Origin: Albidovulum sp. bin36
GTDB lineage: Bacteria > Pseudomonadota > Alphaproteobacteria > Rhodobacterales > Rhodobacteraceae
DNA: 64,000 nucleotides
Reading direction: 5' to 3'
Assembly: GCA_002238565.1 (NCBI GenBank)
Contig: MPMP01000010.1
Coordinates: 1 to 64,000, forward strand
A model generated the notes under the pieces. It did not search any database and was not told the DNA's origin. It was given only the letters and a program-made list of their open reading frames with translations. Positions 1 through 8,942 of this stretch are shown one piece after another. Every line of letters begins with the position of its first letter. Position 1 is the first letter of the stretch. Made by a program: the position numbers and the translations under genes.

Positions 1-279
1 GAGATGAAGCCGCGAGAGCCGCTGATCGCGCGTCCAGCCGATCCAGGCGTCGCGCGCGCCGACCTTGAATGCCCCCGCCTGCCAGCCGATCAGAGCAACC
101 CAGGCCTCCCCGCTTAACGCCACGTGGCGAAGCGCGCGGCCGTAGAACTTTTTGAAGGAAAGATAGTGGTGGCGCGCGGCAAGGGCGTCCCATCGCTGCT
201 GCTCGGCGTAGCCTCGCACCGGCGGCACCGTCACGCCGCGCGTAAAAATGTCGCCTCTTTTCGAATCGGAAACTTGCAT
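1..279 (-). CDS. DUF4338 (DruA-like) protein, 3' part missing
   Basis: The first 93 codons of a minus-strand gene that runs off the left edge. The frame opens at an ATG at 279, just downstream of an in-frame stop. Visible stretches include RWDALAARHHYL (about 30-40), GRALRHVALSG (47-57) and WQAGAFKVGARDAWIGW (66-82), which fit the start of the DUF4338 family. That family includes DruA of the Druantia anti-phage system, but many members sit alone beside transposases. The neighbours here are IS fragments, so a mobile-element role is as likely as defence. Recognised from family memory of the motifs; only the N-terminal quarter or so is present. Confidence 0.55.
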   Translation of the reverse strand, partial: MQVSDSKRGDIFTRGVTVPPVRGYAEQQRWDALAARHHYLSFKKFYGRALRHVALSGEAWVALIGWQAGAFKVGARDAWIGWTRDQRLSRLHL

Positions 280-481
280 GCCAAGGCGCGTATCAAATCA
301 AATGTTGCGTTGTCAGAGAAAAATTTATTATTGAAACAAAAATATGAAAAAAGTTACTTTTGCGTGGTCCCGCCGCGGCAAACCCCGCCCTTTCAACATC
401 CCGCACTCATATAGTATAAACAAATCGGCTATAGTGGGCCATGCAAGTTGGCCTAAGAGTTTGATTCATAAGTCATTGTTA

Positions 482-985
482 TTAAACTCTTTTTAATCGA
501 GGACTTCTTTCTCGGGCCACCCGCCGCATGAGGAACCGGCACGCCGCCAGCTGCGCCCATGCTAGCGAACTTGCCACGGTGCGCTCGAAATCCTTCGCCA
601 ACCGCCGGCAGCGCCCCATCCAGGCAAAGGTCCGTTCCACCACCCATCGACGGAAGAGCACCGCAAATCCCTTGAATTCCCTAGGCTTTTCAACAATCCC
701 GATCAGGCTCGACTCTCCCAACTCCTCGAGCGCGGCACCCAGCATGGGACCCGCGTAACCGCCGTCGGCGAATAGCCTGGAGACCTCGGGGGGCTTCCTC
801 AGCAGTTCGACGATGACATCGACCGCTCCGTCGCGGTCCTGGATATCGGCGCCGTGGACCCGGATGACGATCGGCGATCCGTCCGCGTCCGCCGTCGGCT
901 TGCATAAGGGAGAAGCCCCGGTCCGTGCCGGAGTCGATCCAGGTCGCGCAGCCGGGACGCGGCGGCCAAACTCTTTCAATGCCAT
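482..985 (-). pseudogene. IS5-family transposase, C-terminal remnant
   Basis: The second half of a DDE transposase. HGADIQDRDGA, FADGGYAG (second catalytic Asp) and RRWVVERTFAWMGR (catalytic Glu in the VERTF context) are recognisable over about 115 codons. The N-terminal DNA-binding part and the strand with the first catalytic Asp are absent; the first 35 or so codons of the open frame do not resemble the family. It is therefore a truncated, non-functional copy. It lies between the DUF4338 fragment and the Fic gene in a zone rich in IS debris. The 200-bp AT-rich stretch downstream (280-481) holds no gene I can recognise; the element's outer end was not located. Confidence 0.75.
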
Positions 986-1025
986 AGGAAGTATTCCGGC
1001 GAAAACGAGCTACCGTCCTCTATAA

Positions 1026-2147
1026 TTAGTCGAAGGGCGAAGGCGGCTTGAAAGGATCCGGGATTTCGAACGGACCTGGGTTGCCGCCGTCATCGGCGGG
1101 CTGTCCCGGCGTTTCCGGCTGCGTTTCCGGCGCGGTCGTCGGCACCGGCTCCCCATGGGGCGGATAGTAGACGCCCTTGCTGGTCACCCCGCCATTGCCG
1201 TGACGAAAATGAGTGCGCCCTTCAAGTATGCTCCGAGCGCGGACGACTGCGGCGTTGCAGCGGGCCGTCGCAAGGTCGCCGAGATAGTTCGAGAAGGCGG
1301 GCAAATCGCCCGCGTCGGCGACTTCGAGGGCGCCGATGTAGTCGAACTTGGCCTCTGTCGAAATAATAGGAACGAACTCGCCGGCCTTGATGAATGGATA
1401 GGCCATTAGCAGCCTCGATATCCGGCCGTTGCCGTCCTGGAACGGGTGGATGCGCACGAACTCATGGTGCAGCCACGCCGCTTCGAGCTCGGGCGTCAGT
1501 TTCAGCTCCCGATGACTTTCGTGGAAGCGAAGAAAATTGTCGATCTCGCTTTGCACCTGTTCGGGCGGGCAGTATTCGTGCACGAAACCGTCGGCGCGGC
1601 GCGGATTGTTCGGCCTGATCTTCCAGTCGCCGCGGCGCAGCGGAATTTCCACGCGGTTGCCGAAAGGATCGATGCCGGTCGCGGACGCCTGGTGCCTTGT
1701 CATCAGCGCATGCCATTCCTTGAGCGCTGAGGAAGCCAGCGGCCGCTCGTCCCTTATATGGGCAAATAGCATCTCCAGCGCCGCCTCCTGGTCCTGCAGC
1801 AGCCCTTTGAGAGTGTCGTCGTCGACGCTCGTAGCCGAATGCGCGCCGCGCACTCCCTCGAAGCCCTCGGCTATCAGAGTCTCGGTGACGCCGCGGCGCA
1901 GCAGATAGAGTCCTTCGATCTGCCCTGTCTCGATGGCGAAGGCCCGCTTCTGGGAAAGCATCCAGAGATCCATCGAGCTTCGGTCGATTTCGGGGTTCTC
2001 GAGCGCGCCGCGGATCTCGCGCCAGCGCGCCGCCGCCTGGCGGGCGCCGGGATGGCTGAAGCCGCGCAGCGACGGATGAAGATCGCGTACGGGGCGCCAG
2101 ACGGCACCGACGGGCTTGACGTCCTCCGGGTTGCTGCCGTTGCTCAT
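1026..2147 (-). CDS. Fic family protein (AMPylase fold, class II)
   Basis: Probable adenylyltransferase or related nucleotide transferase acting on cytosolic proteins. The Fic core motif HPFQDGNGR lies at residues 234-242 with His234 as the expected catalytic base. An inhibitory alpha-helix motif of the (S/T)xxxE(G/N) type, TGQIEG, lies at 74-79, N-terminal to the core, which is the class II arrangement in which the protein restrains itself. The C-terminus is a Pro-rich tail. I chose the ATG at 2147 because GAGGAGG precedes it; the frame is open 21 codons further upstream without a better site. The decayed MNT-type nucleotidyltransferase lies immediately upstream, so this is part of a toxin-antitoxin-like island. 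Its target is unknown. Confidence 0.85.
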   Translation of the reverse strand: MSNGSNPEDVKPVGAVWRPVRDLHPSLRGFSHPGARQAAARWREIRGALENPEIDRSSMDLWMLSQKRAFAIETGQIEGLYLLRRGVTETLIAEGFEGVRGAHSATSVDDDTLKGLLQDQEAALEMLFAHIRDERPLASSALKEWHALMTRHQASATGIDPFGNRVEIPLRRGDWKIRPNNPRRADGFVHEYCPPEQVQSEIDNFLRFHESHRELKLTPELEAAWLHHEFVRIHPFQDGNGRISRLLMAYPFIKAGEFVPIISTEAKFDYIGALEVADAGDLPAFSNYLGDLATARCNAAVVRARSILEGRTHFRHGNGGVTSKGVYYPPHGEPVPTTAPETQPETPGQPADDGGNPGPFEIPDPFKPPSPFD

Positions 2148-2194
2148 TCTCCGGCCTCCTCGATGAATGGCTCGCGCGAGACTGCGCTTGGCAT

Positions 2195-2449
2195 TTGCGA
2201 TGAAAGACAATCCTTCGTGACAGTTCGATCGCCTCCTTCAGGTACCTGATGCGGATCGCGCCCGCGGCGCCGGTCGGAAATTCCAGGTAGGAGCGGTGGC
2301 TCGAACTCGACAAGAAAGTCCGCGTCGCTCGCTTCCGGATCGAAATCCGTCCACTAGGCCGCCGAATCGAATACCTCGAGTCGCGACAACCGGAAGCGCC
2401 CGCAGACTCTGGCAATCTCGTCCTTTCTATCGGCGATCTCGGCATGCAC
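2195..2449 (-). pseudogene. MNT-type nucleotidyltransferase, decayed
   Basis: Read from a GTG at 2449, preceded by AAGGAGA, the frame gives HAEIADRKDEIARVCGRF, then LEVFDSAA, an in-frame TAG, and TDFDPEASDADFLVEFEPP. This fits the minimal nucleotidyltransferase fold (GSAARG...SDADFLVEF) with the first Gly replaced by Asp and a nonsense codon where Arg is expected. After about 50 codons the frame is lost and an internal piece is missing. A family-like tail, RYLKEAIELSRRIVF, reappears in another frame close to the Fic start. Intact relatives are MntA-type antitoxins or solitary nucleotidyltransferases. Dead gene; assignment by motif. Confidence 0.6.
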
Positions 2450-2486
2450 GATAATTTCTCCTTGATAGGGCAGTTGCCGCCCTACC

Positions 2487-3128
2487 TCAAATATAGACAC
2501 TTGGGCCAGAAAATTCCATGCCGGACAGGCAAGACCGGTTGTGGACCCTGCGGATTATCTTCCATCGGAACGCCTTTGGCAATTCCGCAGCGGTCGGCGG
2601 GCAGGGCAAATTTTTTTTCGATGCTGGGTTCAATCCCGTCTTGATCTTCACGAAAAGACTGGACTCCTTCCTCTCCGCCGCGTAGATTGGCCGCCGGATG
2701 GAGTTGCGAATCATGGATGCCTTTTGAGCAGGCCTGGCGAGGCCCCAGACCCGGAAGGCGGTGATCGCGTCGAAGGCGAGGCACTTCTTCAAGTCGTCGG
2801 CATGGTCGAGGCGACGGTCCTTGATGCGGGTTCCGTTCTTGAGCGCGTCGAAGTAGCGCTCGATCCGCCATCTGAGCTCGAACCAGCGCAGCACCGTCGC
2901 CGCCGTCCCGGCGCCGGGCTCGCCTTCGGTCGCCGGCAGCAGCCAGTGCAGCGCCTCCTTTTTGGCTTCCACCTCCTTCGCCGGCCTCTCCTCCCTGGCC
3001 GACACCGCGACCATGCGCATGGTCTCGCCGCCGACCTCCACCGGGGGCACTAGGTCGACGGCCTCGCAGCGGACGGTCAGCCGGGCGGTTCGCGCCCTGC
3101 GCCTGAACGGGCCGCCGCGCTCGGGCAC
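2487..3128 (-). pseudogene. IS4-family transposase, C-terminal fragment
   Basis: The fragment reads LTVRCEAVDLVPPV, HWLLPATEGEPG, then FELRWRIERYFDALK. The last is the IS4 Y(2)R(3)E(6)K signature with Phe for Tyr, providing the catalytic Glu and Lys. DDLKKCLAFDAITAFRVW continues the family's C-terminal helices. The N-terminal DNA-binding region and the first two catalytic Asp are missing. The end after SLFVKIKTGLNP is low in similarity and may be out of register. A second, more decayed copy carrying the same RCEAVDL block is at 12311-12493. Confidence 0.7.
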
Positions 3129-3157
3129 CTCGACCGTCCGCGCGCACGGTCGTCCAC

Positions 3158-3350
3158 ATGGACGAGATCAAAATTCTGGCCGTTCACATGTCCAAGCCGA
3201 ACTACCGGAGGCAGCGAGGCCCGCCCGACCCGAACCAGACGATCGCGAGCTTCGCGGTCAACACGATCCGCCGCGCCGGATTCACCCCCGGGTAGAGGCA
3301 GCCGCTACAGGGAACCAAAAAACTCTGGGAGGGCTACATGCTGCCATCAT
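3158..3350 (+). pseudogene. transposase C-terminal scrap (IS4/Tn5-like)
   Basis: An open stretch from an ATG at 3158 to a TAG at 3293-3295 reads MDEIKILAVHMSKP, then DPNQTIASFAVNTIRRAG. The same frame continues past the stop with RQPLQGTKKLWEGY. The last block resembles the C-terminal GTxxLWxGY of IS4/Tn5-type transposases. It faces the other way from the IS4 fragment at 2487-3128, so it is not simply that gene's missing end. The remaining 3351-3538 shows nothing recognisable. Weak assignment. Confidence 0.35.
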
Positions 3351-3538
3351 TGTTCGTCGAAGAATTCAGAGCTTGGCGAGACTACGGCATGATATGAGTG
3401 AACTGCGTCGGGATGAAAGGTCGATTATCCGGGATGCAGCTTCGACCATTGATCAATTCATAGAGATCGGGTCGACAGGAATTGCGCACTCCGATCGTTC
3501 GTTCAAGACCTGTGGGGCAATCAGCGGTGGATTGCATA

Positions 3539-4609
3539 TCACGCGAGGCGCTCGCCGCTTGTTTTTTCGAAGAAGTGGAAGTCGGTAGGTTCGGCGAATA
3601 ACACTCGAGTATCGCCCACGGAAAATTCCTGCCGGTCCCTGTCCAGAAAAACGAACGTTTCATCGTGCACCGAAGTCGACAGCAGGGTTTCGGACCCCAT
3701 CGGCTCGACAACGCGAATCCGGGCTTCGCCAATGGGAATTCCCTGCCGCCGCGTATTGATATTCTCGGGCCTTATGCCCAGCACGACATCCTTATCGCCG
3801 CCCGAACGCGGCGACGCATCGCCAAAGTTTATCTCGGCGCCGCGACTGAATCGAAACAGTCCGTTCGCCGACAGTTTGCCCTCCACCGTGTTCATGGCGG
3901 GTGAACCAATAAACGAAGCCACGAACAGGGTCTGAGGACGATAGTATAGCTCCATGGGCAAGCCGACCTGTTCGATGTTGCCTTCGTTCATCACCACGAT
4001 CCGATCCGCCATGGTCATGGCTTCGACCTGATCATGCGTCACATAAATGATCGTCGTCTTGAGCCTCTGATGCATCTCCTTGATCTCGGCCCGCATTTGC
4101 ACGCGCAACTTGGCATCCAGATTCGATAGCGGCTCGTCGAAAAGAAACAGCTTCGGATTTCGTACAATGGCGCGCCCCATCGCAACGCGCTGCCTCTGCC
4201 CACCCGAAAGCTGCGCCGGCTTGCGTTCAAGGAGATGCTCAAGGTCGAGAACTTCCGCGGCAATAGCGACCTTCTCGGCGATTTCGGCCCGGTCCTTGCC
4301 GGCAAGTTTCAGAGAAAATGCCATGTTCCTCCGCACGGTCATGTGCGGATAAAGAGCATAGGACTGGAAAACCATCGCTATGTTGCGTTCTCGCGGCGGA
4401 AGTTTGTTGATGATTACATCGTCCACGATCACGTCGCCGGCAGTTATGTTTTCCAGCCCGGCAATCATGCGCAGCAGGGTGGATTTGCCGCATCCCGACG
4501 GACCGACCAGAATGACAAACTCACCGTCTGAAATGTTCAGCGAAACACCGTGAACCACTTCCAAGGATCCGAACGATTTCCTCAGGTTTCGAATCTTGAC
4601 CGACGACAT
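3539..4609 (-). CDS. sugar ABC transporter ATP-binding protein (UgpC/MalK type)
   Basis: ATPase that powers the importer encoded just upstream. All expected motifs are present: Walker A GPSGCGKST near residue 37, Q-loop in VFQSYALYP, signature LSGGQRQRVAMGRA, Walker B LFLFDEPLSNLDAKLR, and the H-loop YVTHDQ. The 356-residue length and a C-terminal TOBE/OB-type extension (VLGIRPENI) match MalK/UgpC proteins that serve MalFG-type permeases. Last gene of the minus-strand operon, 42 bp after the glycosidase-like gene. Such ATPases can serve several importers, so substrate cannot be inferred from it. Confidence 0.93.
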   Translation of the reverse strand: MSSVKIRNLRKSFGSLEVVHGVSLNISDGEFVILVGPSGCGKSTLLRMIAGLENITAGDVIVDDVIINKLPPRERNIAMVFQSYALYPHMTVRRNMAFSLKLAGKDRAEIAEKVAIAAEVLDLEHLLERKPAQLSGGQRQRVAMGRAIVRNPKLFLFDEPLSNLDAKLRVQMRAEIKEMHQRLKTTIIYVTHDQVEAMTMADRIVVMNEGNIEQVGLPMELYYRPQTLFVASFIGSPAMNTVEGKLSANGLFRFSRGAEINFGDASPRSGGDKDVVLGIRPENINTRRQGIPIGEARIRVVEPMGSETLLSTSVHDETFVFLDRDRQEFSVGDTRVLFAEPTDFHFFEKTSGERLA

Positions 4610-4651
4610 TTTCTTGACGGCCCCCCTTCTGCCTGCCGAGTCGGCGGGCGA

Positions 4652-5686
4652 CTACGCCCCGGCTCCCACAATCTCGGCAACGCCGTCAAAAAATCGCTTC
4701 TTTTCGGGAGTGTTGATATGCCAGTTGACCGGCGGCGACTGGTATCCGTCCCGGTAATTGTTGTCCCCCTGGTCATAGTATCCCCAGGGAGCGTAGACCT
4801 CGACCGCGGCAAACAGGTTGGCGACCGAAATGGAGTCCTCGTTGATGACAACCGGCATCGGGCGCTCTTTGTATGCGGCCATCTGGCGTACAGCCTCGAC
4901 GACCTGACGGGTTCCGAGCGTATCGTGCCGGTTGGTGTGGACAAGCGCGTAGTCCGACAATTCCAGCGCTGCCTCCGTGGGAATTCCCTTTGCAATGCTT
5001 CCGTGGAACGATCCGCCTGTAAAAGATGTGGAAACGATCAACCGCCGACCGTCCTTTTCCTCGTTGCGGGCCAAGTCGACCAGTTCATGCACGCGGGCCG
5101 GCTTCAGAATGTCGTGCACATAGAGAGGAACATCGCTCTCGTTGTTGATCTCGATCAGGATGTTTTCCAATCCGGTCTCGAGCAGCCATCGGCTCGCATT
5201 GATTGTTCCGCGCTTGACTGCTTCTTCGTCGGTTACGAACTTGTCCTGGCCAAAATAGTAGTAGCCGACGATAACGATCATCCCAAGATCATCGGCCGCC
5301 TTAAGAAGGCGCAGAAGCCGGTCCATATAAGCCGGCTTCAGTTCGCCGTCGGGATCGATCGCGGTATTGACCCAAGGCTGAGCTCTCTCGGTCTTGGTAA
5401 TCGGCATGCCGCCTTGAAGATTGACGGTAATCGCCGTGCAGCCATGCGCCAGGTACTCTGGCAATTCTGCAATGAGTTCATTGACGTTGCGCTCCGGATC
5501 CCATTTTCCGGTATCTGGATACGCCCAGTTTCCCAGCGTCTCGGGATTTTCGTCGTCGAAGATCGCCTGCACCATTCTGCAATTGAACAGCAGCCCGTCG
5601 ACCGGATTTCCTTTGTAGCTGCGACCTTGATGTATCGGCACGCCATCGATCAGGAACTTCTGACCGTCAATCGAGATTCTTGTCAT
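4652..5686 (-). CDS. glycosidase-like TIM-barrel protein, family unassigned
   Basis: A 344-residue soluble protein without a signal peptide. The pattern suggests a GH-A-type (beta/alpha)8 barrel: the strand ending LIEINNESDVPLY (about 177-189) resembles the Asn-Glu pair with the acid/base Glu, and MPVVINEDSIS near residue 273 could supply the nucleophile Glu. Aromatic-rich loops (YYYFGQDKF, APWGYYDQGDN) would suit sugar binding. It lies between the permease and the ATPase genes with gaps of 21 and 42 bp, so it is co-transcribed with the importer and probably hydrolyses or otherwise processes the imported sugar in the cytoplasm. I cannot name the family; a related TIM-barrel activity is possible. 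Confidence 0.55.
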   Translation of the reverse strand: MTRISIDGQKFLIDGVPIHQGRSYKGNPVDGLLFNCRMVQAIFDDENPETLGNWAYPDTGKWDPERNVNELIAELPEYLAHGCTAITVNLQGGMPITKTERAQPWVNTAIDPDGELKPAYMDRLLRLLKAADDLGMIVIVGYYYFGQDKFVTDEEAVKRGTINASRWLLETGLENILIEINNESDVPLYVHDILKPARVHELVDLARNEEKDGRRLIVSTSFTGGSFHGSIAKGIPTEAALELSDYALVHTNRHDTLGTRQVVEAVRQMAAYKERPMPVVINEDSISVANLFAAVEVYAPWGYYDQGDNNYRDGYQSPPVNWHINTPEKKRFFDGVAEIVGAGA

Positions 5687-5707
5687 GTTTTCAACTCCTG
5701 TTTGGAT

Positions 5708-6589
5708 TCAAGCCTTCACCGCGCCGGCCGTCAATCCTCCGACGAGCCAGCGCTGAACAAAGAAGAAGAGGATGAGCGCAGGCAGCGTCGAGACCACGCA
5801 TGCAGCCATGAAAGCGTTCTGATACTCCGTCGAACCGCCTTCGGTCGAGAATTCGCCTATGCCGACCTGTATGGTTTTCATTTCGCCGGAACTCAGCAAA
5901 AGGCTCGCCCAAAGAAAGTCGTTCCAGGCATTCAGGAACGTGAAGATGGTCACCGCGGCAATTCCGGGGAGGGAAACAGGCAGGATGACCCTCCAGAATG
6001 CGCTGAAGTAGGTGCAGCCGTCCATCAGCGCGGCCTCCTCCAGTTCCGGCGGGCAGCTTGTCTGGAAGTAGCCGCGCAACAGCAAAACCGCGAAGGGCAC
6101 CGAGAACCCGACATATGCGAATATCAACCCGGAATAGGTGTTCAGCATCCCGAAGCTCTGAATCAGAAAATAAACTGGAAACACTCGCGTAATGGGCGGA
6201 ACGAGTTGCGTAATCAGTATCAGCGCCAGGATCAGAGTTGCTCCCGGAAATCGGAATCTGGCGAGCACATAGGCGGCGGTGCAGGAAATCCCGCTCGCTA
6301 TAAATGCCGTCATTGCCGAGACAAAGAGCGAATTGTAGATGTAGCGCCACATCGGGATCAGGAGGCCGGCATTCTCGTAGGGTTTCAATGTGGGATCGGC
6401 GGGTAGCCACAGCGGCGGAATCCGCTGAATCTCGAAGTTGGACTGAAACGAACTCTTGATCATCCAGTAAACGGGCAGAAGCAGATAAACCAGCATCATG
6501 GCGAGGGCGATGTAGATCACCGCCTTGGTAAGGGCGTCGCCCGCCCTGGTCCGAGACTTGGCGACCGGGAATGCGGTAGCCGAAGTCAC
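5708..6589 (-). CDS. carbohydrate ABC transporter permease (MalG type)
   Basis: Second membrane subunit of the sugar importer. Hydrophobic segments are visible from about residue 24 on, and the EAA loop that contacts the ATPase is EEAALMDGCTYFSAFWRVILP. The GTG at 6589 overlaps the stop of the preceding permease by 4 bp (GTGA), a typical coupling; an ATG at 6616 in the same frame would give nine more residues and a 31-bp overlap but has no better ribosome site. Partners are the permease at 6586-7485, the binding protein at 7591-8877 and the ATPase at 3539-4609. Confidence 0.9.
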   Translation of the reverse strand: MTSATAFPVAKSRTRAGDALTKAVIYIALAMMLVYLLLPVYWMIKSSFQSNFEIQRIPPLWLPADPTLKPYENAGLLIPMWRYIYNSLFVSAMTAFIASGISCTAAYVLARFRFPGATLILALILITQLVPPITRVFPVYFLIQSFGMLNTYSGLIFAYVGFSVPFAVLLLRGYFQTSCPPELEEAALMDGCTYFSAFWRVILPVSLPGIAAVTIFTFLNAWNDFLWASLLLSSGEMKTIQVGIGEFSTEGGSTEYQNAFMAACVVSTLPALILFFFVQRWLVGGLTAGAVKA

Positions 6590-7485
6590 CGCAGGTTGTC
6601 CCTGGATTGCGCCCACATGTAGAAGACGCAGATCACGCTGGACATCATGAGAATGACGCCGCTCGCCGCTGCCGCCTGGTCGAATTTGAAGAAGAGAAAT
6701 CCCTGGTTGTACGCGTAGACCGCCATGACGTTGGTCAGGTTTCTGGGACCGCCTCCAGTCATGATGAAGTTCATTTCAAAGTGGCCAATTCCGCCCATGA
6801 ACAAGAGCGCAAGCAGGATGAGCAGGACCGGCTTGAGCATAGGCAGGGTCACATGGATAAACTTCTGAACAATGTTTGCGCCGTCAATTTCCGCGGCCTC
6901 GTAGTAATCCTTTGGAACGGATTGCAGGCCGGCCAATAAGAAGATGATGATGAACGGCAGGCCGTTCCAAACCCGCACGGCGACAATCGCCAGCATGGGA
7001 ATGCTGATCGGCCCCCAAGTGCTCGAATCCGTCAAGAACCGAATATTTCTGGTTGTCCAGCCCATATCCCGCAACAGCGAGTTTATAGGGCTAAGGTCCG
7101 TATTGAGCAGCCATATCCAGATCACGGATGCGATCGCGGGAGGCACGAACCAGGGAACCAGAATCAATGTACGCAGAACAGCGAGTCCCCTGAATCGGGC
7201 ATTGATTATCTGAGCCAGAAAAAGCCCCATCGCAACAGAAATCCCTACGGCCAACACGGTGAAGAGAATGGTCTGTATAACCGTCTGGACAAATCTTTCG
7301 TCCGCAAAAACCGTGTAGTAATTCCGCAAACCGACCCAGTGGGACCCCCTTTCCTGAACGTTGAGGAGATCGTAGGTGCGGAAACTGATGAACATGGAGG
7401 CGAACATCGGATAGATGCCGAGCAGCATGGTAATGATCAGCGCCGGCGCCACCATAATGTAGCAAAAGATATTTTTTTCATTCAT
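6586..7485 (-). CDS. carbohydrate ABC transporter permease (MalF type)
   Basis: First membrane subunit of the sugar importer, 299 residues, beginning MNEKNIFCYIMVAPALI, whose first hydrophobic helix directly follows the start. The EAA loop reads YYEAAEIDGANIVQKFIHVTLP, characteristic of family-1 sugar importers. It follows the binding-protein gene after a 105-bp gap that contains a possible stem-loop, and overlaps the second permease. Substrate unknown. Confidence 0.9.
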   Translation of the reverse strand: MNEKNIFCYIMVAPALIITMLLGIYPMFASMFISFRTYDLLNVQERGSHWVGLRNYYTVFADERFVQTVIQTILFTVLAVGISVAMGLFLAQIINARFRGLAVLRTLILVPWFVPPAIASVIWIWLLNTDLSPINSLLRDMGWTTRNIRFLTDSSTWGPISIPMLAIVAVRVWNGLPFIIIFLLAGLQSVPKDYYEAAEIDGANIVQKFIHVTLPMLKPVLLILLALLFMGGIGHFEMNFIMTGGGPRNLTNVMAVYAYNQGFLFFKFDQAAAASGVILMMSSVICVFYMWAQSRDNLR

Positions 7486-7540
7486 GCGGCTGCGGCCCCG
7501 TTTGGGGATGGCTTGTCGCCAGCGGTAGTTACACGTACGT

Positions 7541-7563
7541 GGGGGAGCCGGTGACGCCCCCCC
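7541..7563 (-). terminator. possible stem-loop between binding protein and permease
   Basis: On the minus strand GGGGG and CCCCC can pair around a loop of about 13 nt in the 105-bp gap after the binding-protein gene. There is no T-run, so it may act as a partial terminator or mRNA-stabilising hairpin. This would make the binding protein more abundant than the permeases, as is common in such operons. Structure by eye only. Confidence 0.3.
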
Positions 7564-7590
7564 AATTGTGGCTTGGCGATGAGACGATGG

Positions 7591-8877
7591 CTATCGAGTC
7601 AATTCAGCCTGCATGCGTTCCTGCGCCTTTGCGATCGCGGCATCCATGTCCTTCTGCAGGATTATAGTATCATACATCAGATCGAAAAGTACAGCGCCGG
7701 GCTTCGGCGTGGCGATGCTGCTCCAGGCCGGAGCTGGATGCTGCGAGGTGTGCGCATCTTCAAGCGCTTGCCCCACGATCACCTTCCACGGTCGATCCGA
7801 CCAGAAATCCGATCCCATAACCGCCGGTTTCGTGCCGACCGCGCCCGAAGCCTTCGATAACCTCAACATGTTCTCGTCGCGACTAAGGAACTTCATCCAT
7901 TCCACGCATTCCTTGGCATTTTCCGAGCCGCGCAGAACGCCGATATAGCCCGCGCCGCTAAAGCTGGAACGGTTGTCGGGACCCATGGCGCTTCGTGCCA
8001 TGGCCCAGGTTCCATCTATCTCGGGATACTCCCGGTCAAGACGCACGCCCCATGCCTGGTGGGCGCTTCCAATGATGCCGATCTTGCCATTCACGAATAG
8101 CGGAAGGGCGTCGAAGCCCTGTTCCATGCTGTCCTCGTTGACGACCTCGTGCTCCCAGATCAGGTCGCGCATGAAGCTCAGCGCAGCCCGCATGGCATCG
8201 TTGTCTATGGTCGCGGTCTTGCCGTCCTCGGTCATCATCTCGCCCCCGGCCTGCCAATAGTACGGCAGCAGCCAAGAAACGACATTGGAGGCGGAACCGA
8301 ATGCGAAGCCCCACCGTTCAATGTTGCCGTTTTCATCGCGCTTGGTCATTTTCTTCGCGTATTCGATGATTTCGTCCCATGTCTCGGGAGGACCGGCTAT
8401 GCCAACTTCGGCCGCGACGTCCGTGCGGTAAATCATCGCGCGAATATCGCCGCGCCAGGGAATGCCGTAGAAATCCTCTTGCCAAATCACGTCTCTCAAC
8501 GCGCCGGAATAGAAGTCCTGTTCCAGTGTCGGGAATTCGTCGCGATACTCGTTAATAGGCATCGGACCGTACTGGTCTCCGCCGATGGCGGAAAACGAGT
8601 GCAGCCAGTACATGTCTGCGCAGTCCGGATGGGCGCCGCCTCTGGCGACTGTCAACCAAGTCTGAAACGCCGCGCTCCAAGGTACGACTTCGTGATTCAC
8701 CTGAATGCCGCTTTCGGCTTCAAAGTCCTCGATCAACTCGGCGATTGCTGCATTCCAATTCAATTTATCGGCATAGTGCTGGGTCCAGAACTCAATGGTC
8801 TGGGAATTCGCCGCTCCGGCGAATGCAAGGCCCGCCACCAGCGCCGCTACCGATGCCGCACATCTAGATTTCTTCAT
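7591..8877 (-). CDS. sugar ABC transporter substrate-binding protein
   Basis: Periplasmic binding protein (family 1 extracellular solute-binding fold), 428 residues. A signal peptide is visible: MKKSR, a hydrophobic core of Ala/Val/Leu, and a likely cleavage after GAANS. The mature protein starts QTIEFWTQHYADKLNWN, a typical first strand of MalE-like proteins. It is the first gene of the importer block, downstream of the GntR regulator. The sugar cannot be read from the sequence; the flanking isomerase/epimerase-like genes suggest a monosaccharide or small glycoside. Confidence 0.9.
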   Translation of the reverse strand: MKKSRCAASVAALVAGLAFAGAANSQTIEFWTQHYADKLNWNAAIAELIEDFEAESGIQVNHEVVPWSAAFQTWLTVARGGAHPDCADMYWLHSFSAIGGDQYGPMPINEYRDEFPTLEQDFYSGALRDVIWQEDFYGIPWRGDIRAMIYRTDVAAEVGIAGPPETWDEIIEYAKKMTKRDENGNIERWGFAFGSASNVVSWLLPYYWQAGGEMMTEDGKTATIDNDAMRAALSFMRDLIWEHEVVNEDSMEQGFDALPLFVNGKIGIIGSAHQAWGVRLDREYPEIDGTWAMARSAMGPDNRSSFSGAGYIGVLRGSENAKECVEWMKFLSRDENMLRLSKASGAVGTKPAVMGSDFWSDRPWKVIVGQALEDAHTSQHPAPAWSSIATPKPGAVLFDLMYDTIILQKDMDAAIAKAQERMQAELTR

Positions 8878-8942
8878 TAGAGCTTCCTCCTTCTTGTGTT
8901 GACCCGCGCCGGAGTATTTTAGGTAGCCGACGCGGAGCCCGG

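Noticed and set aside
1-279. Calling a Druantia defence system
   Set aside because: Only the N-terminal part of a DruA-like protein is present, with no helicase or other Druantia gene in the window.
4550-6406. Plus-strand open frame of about 600 codons
   Set aside because: Antisense to the ATPase, glycosidase-like and permease genes; no protein family resemblance.
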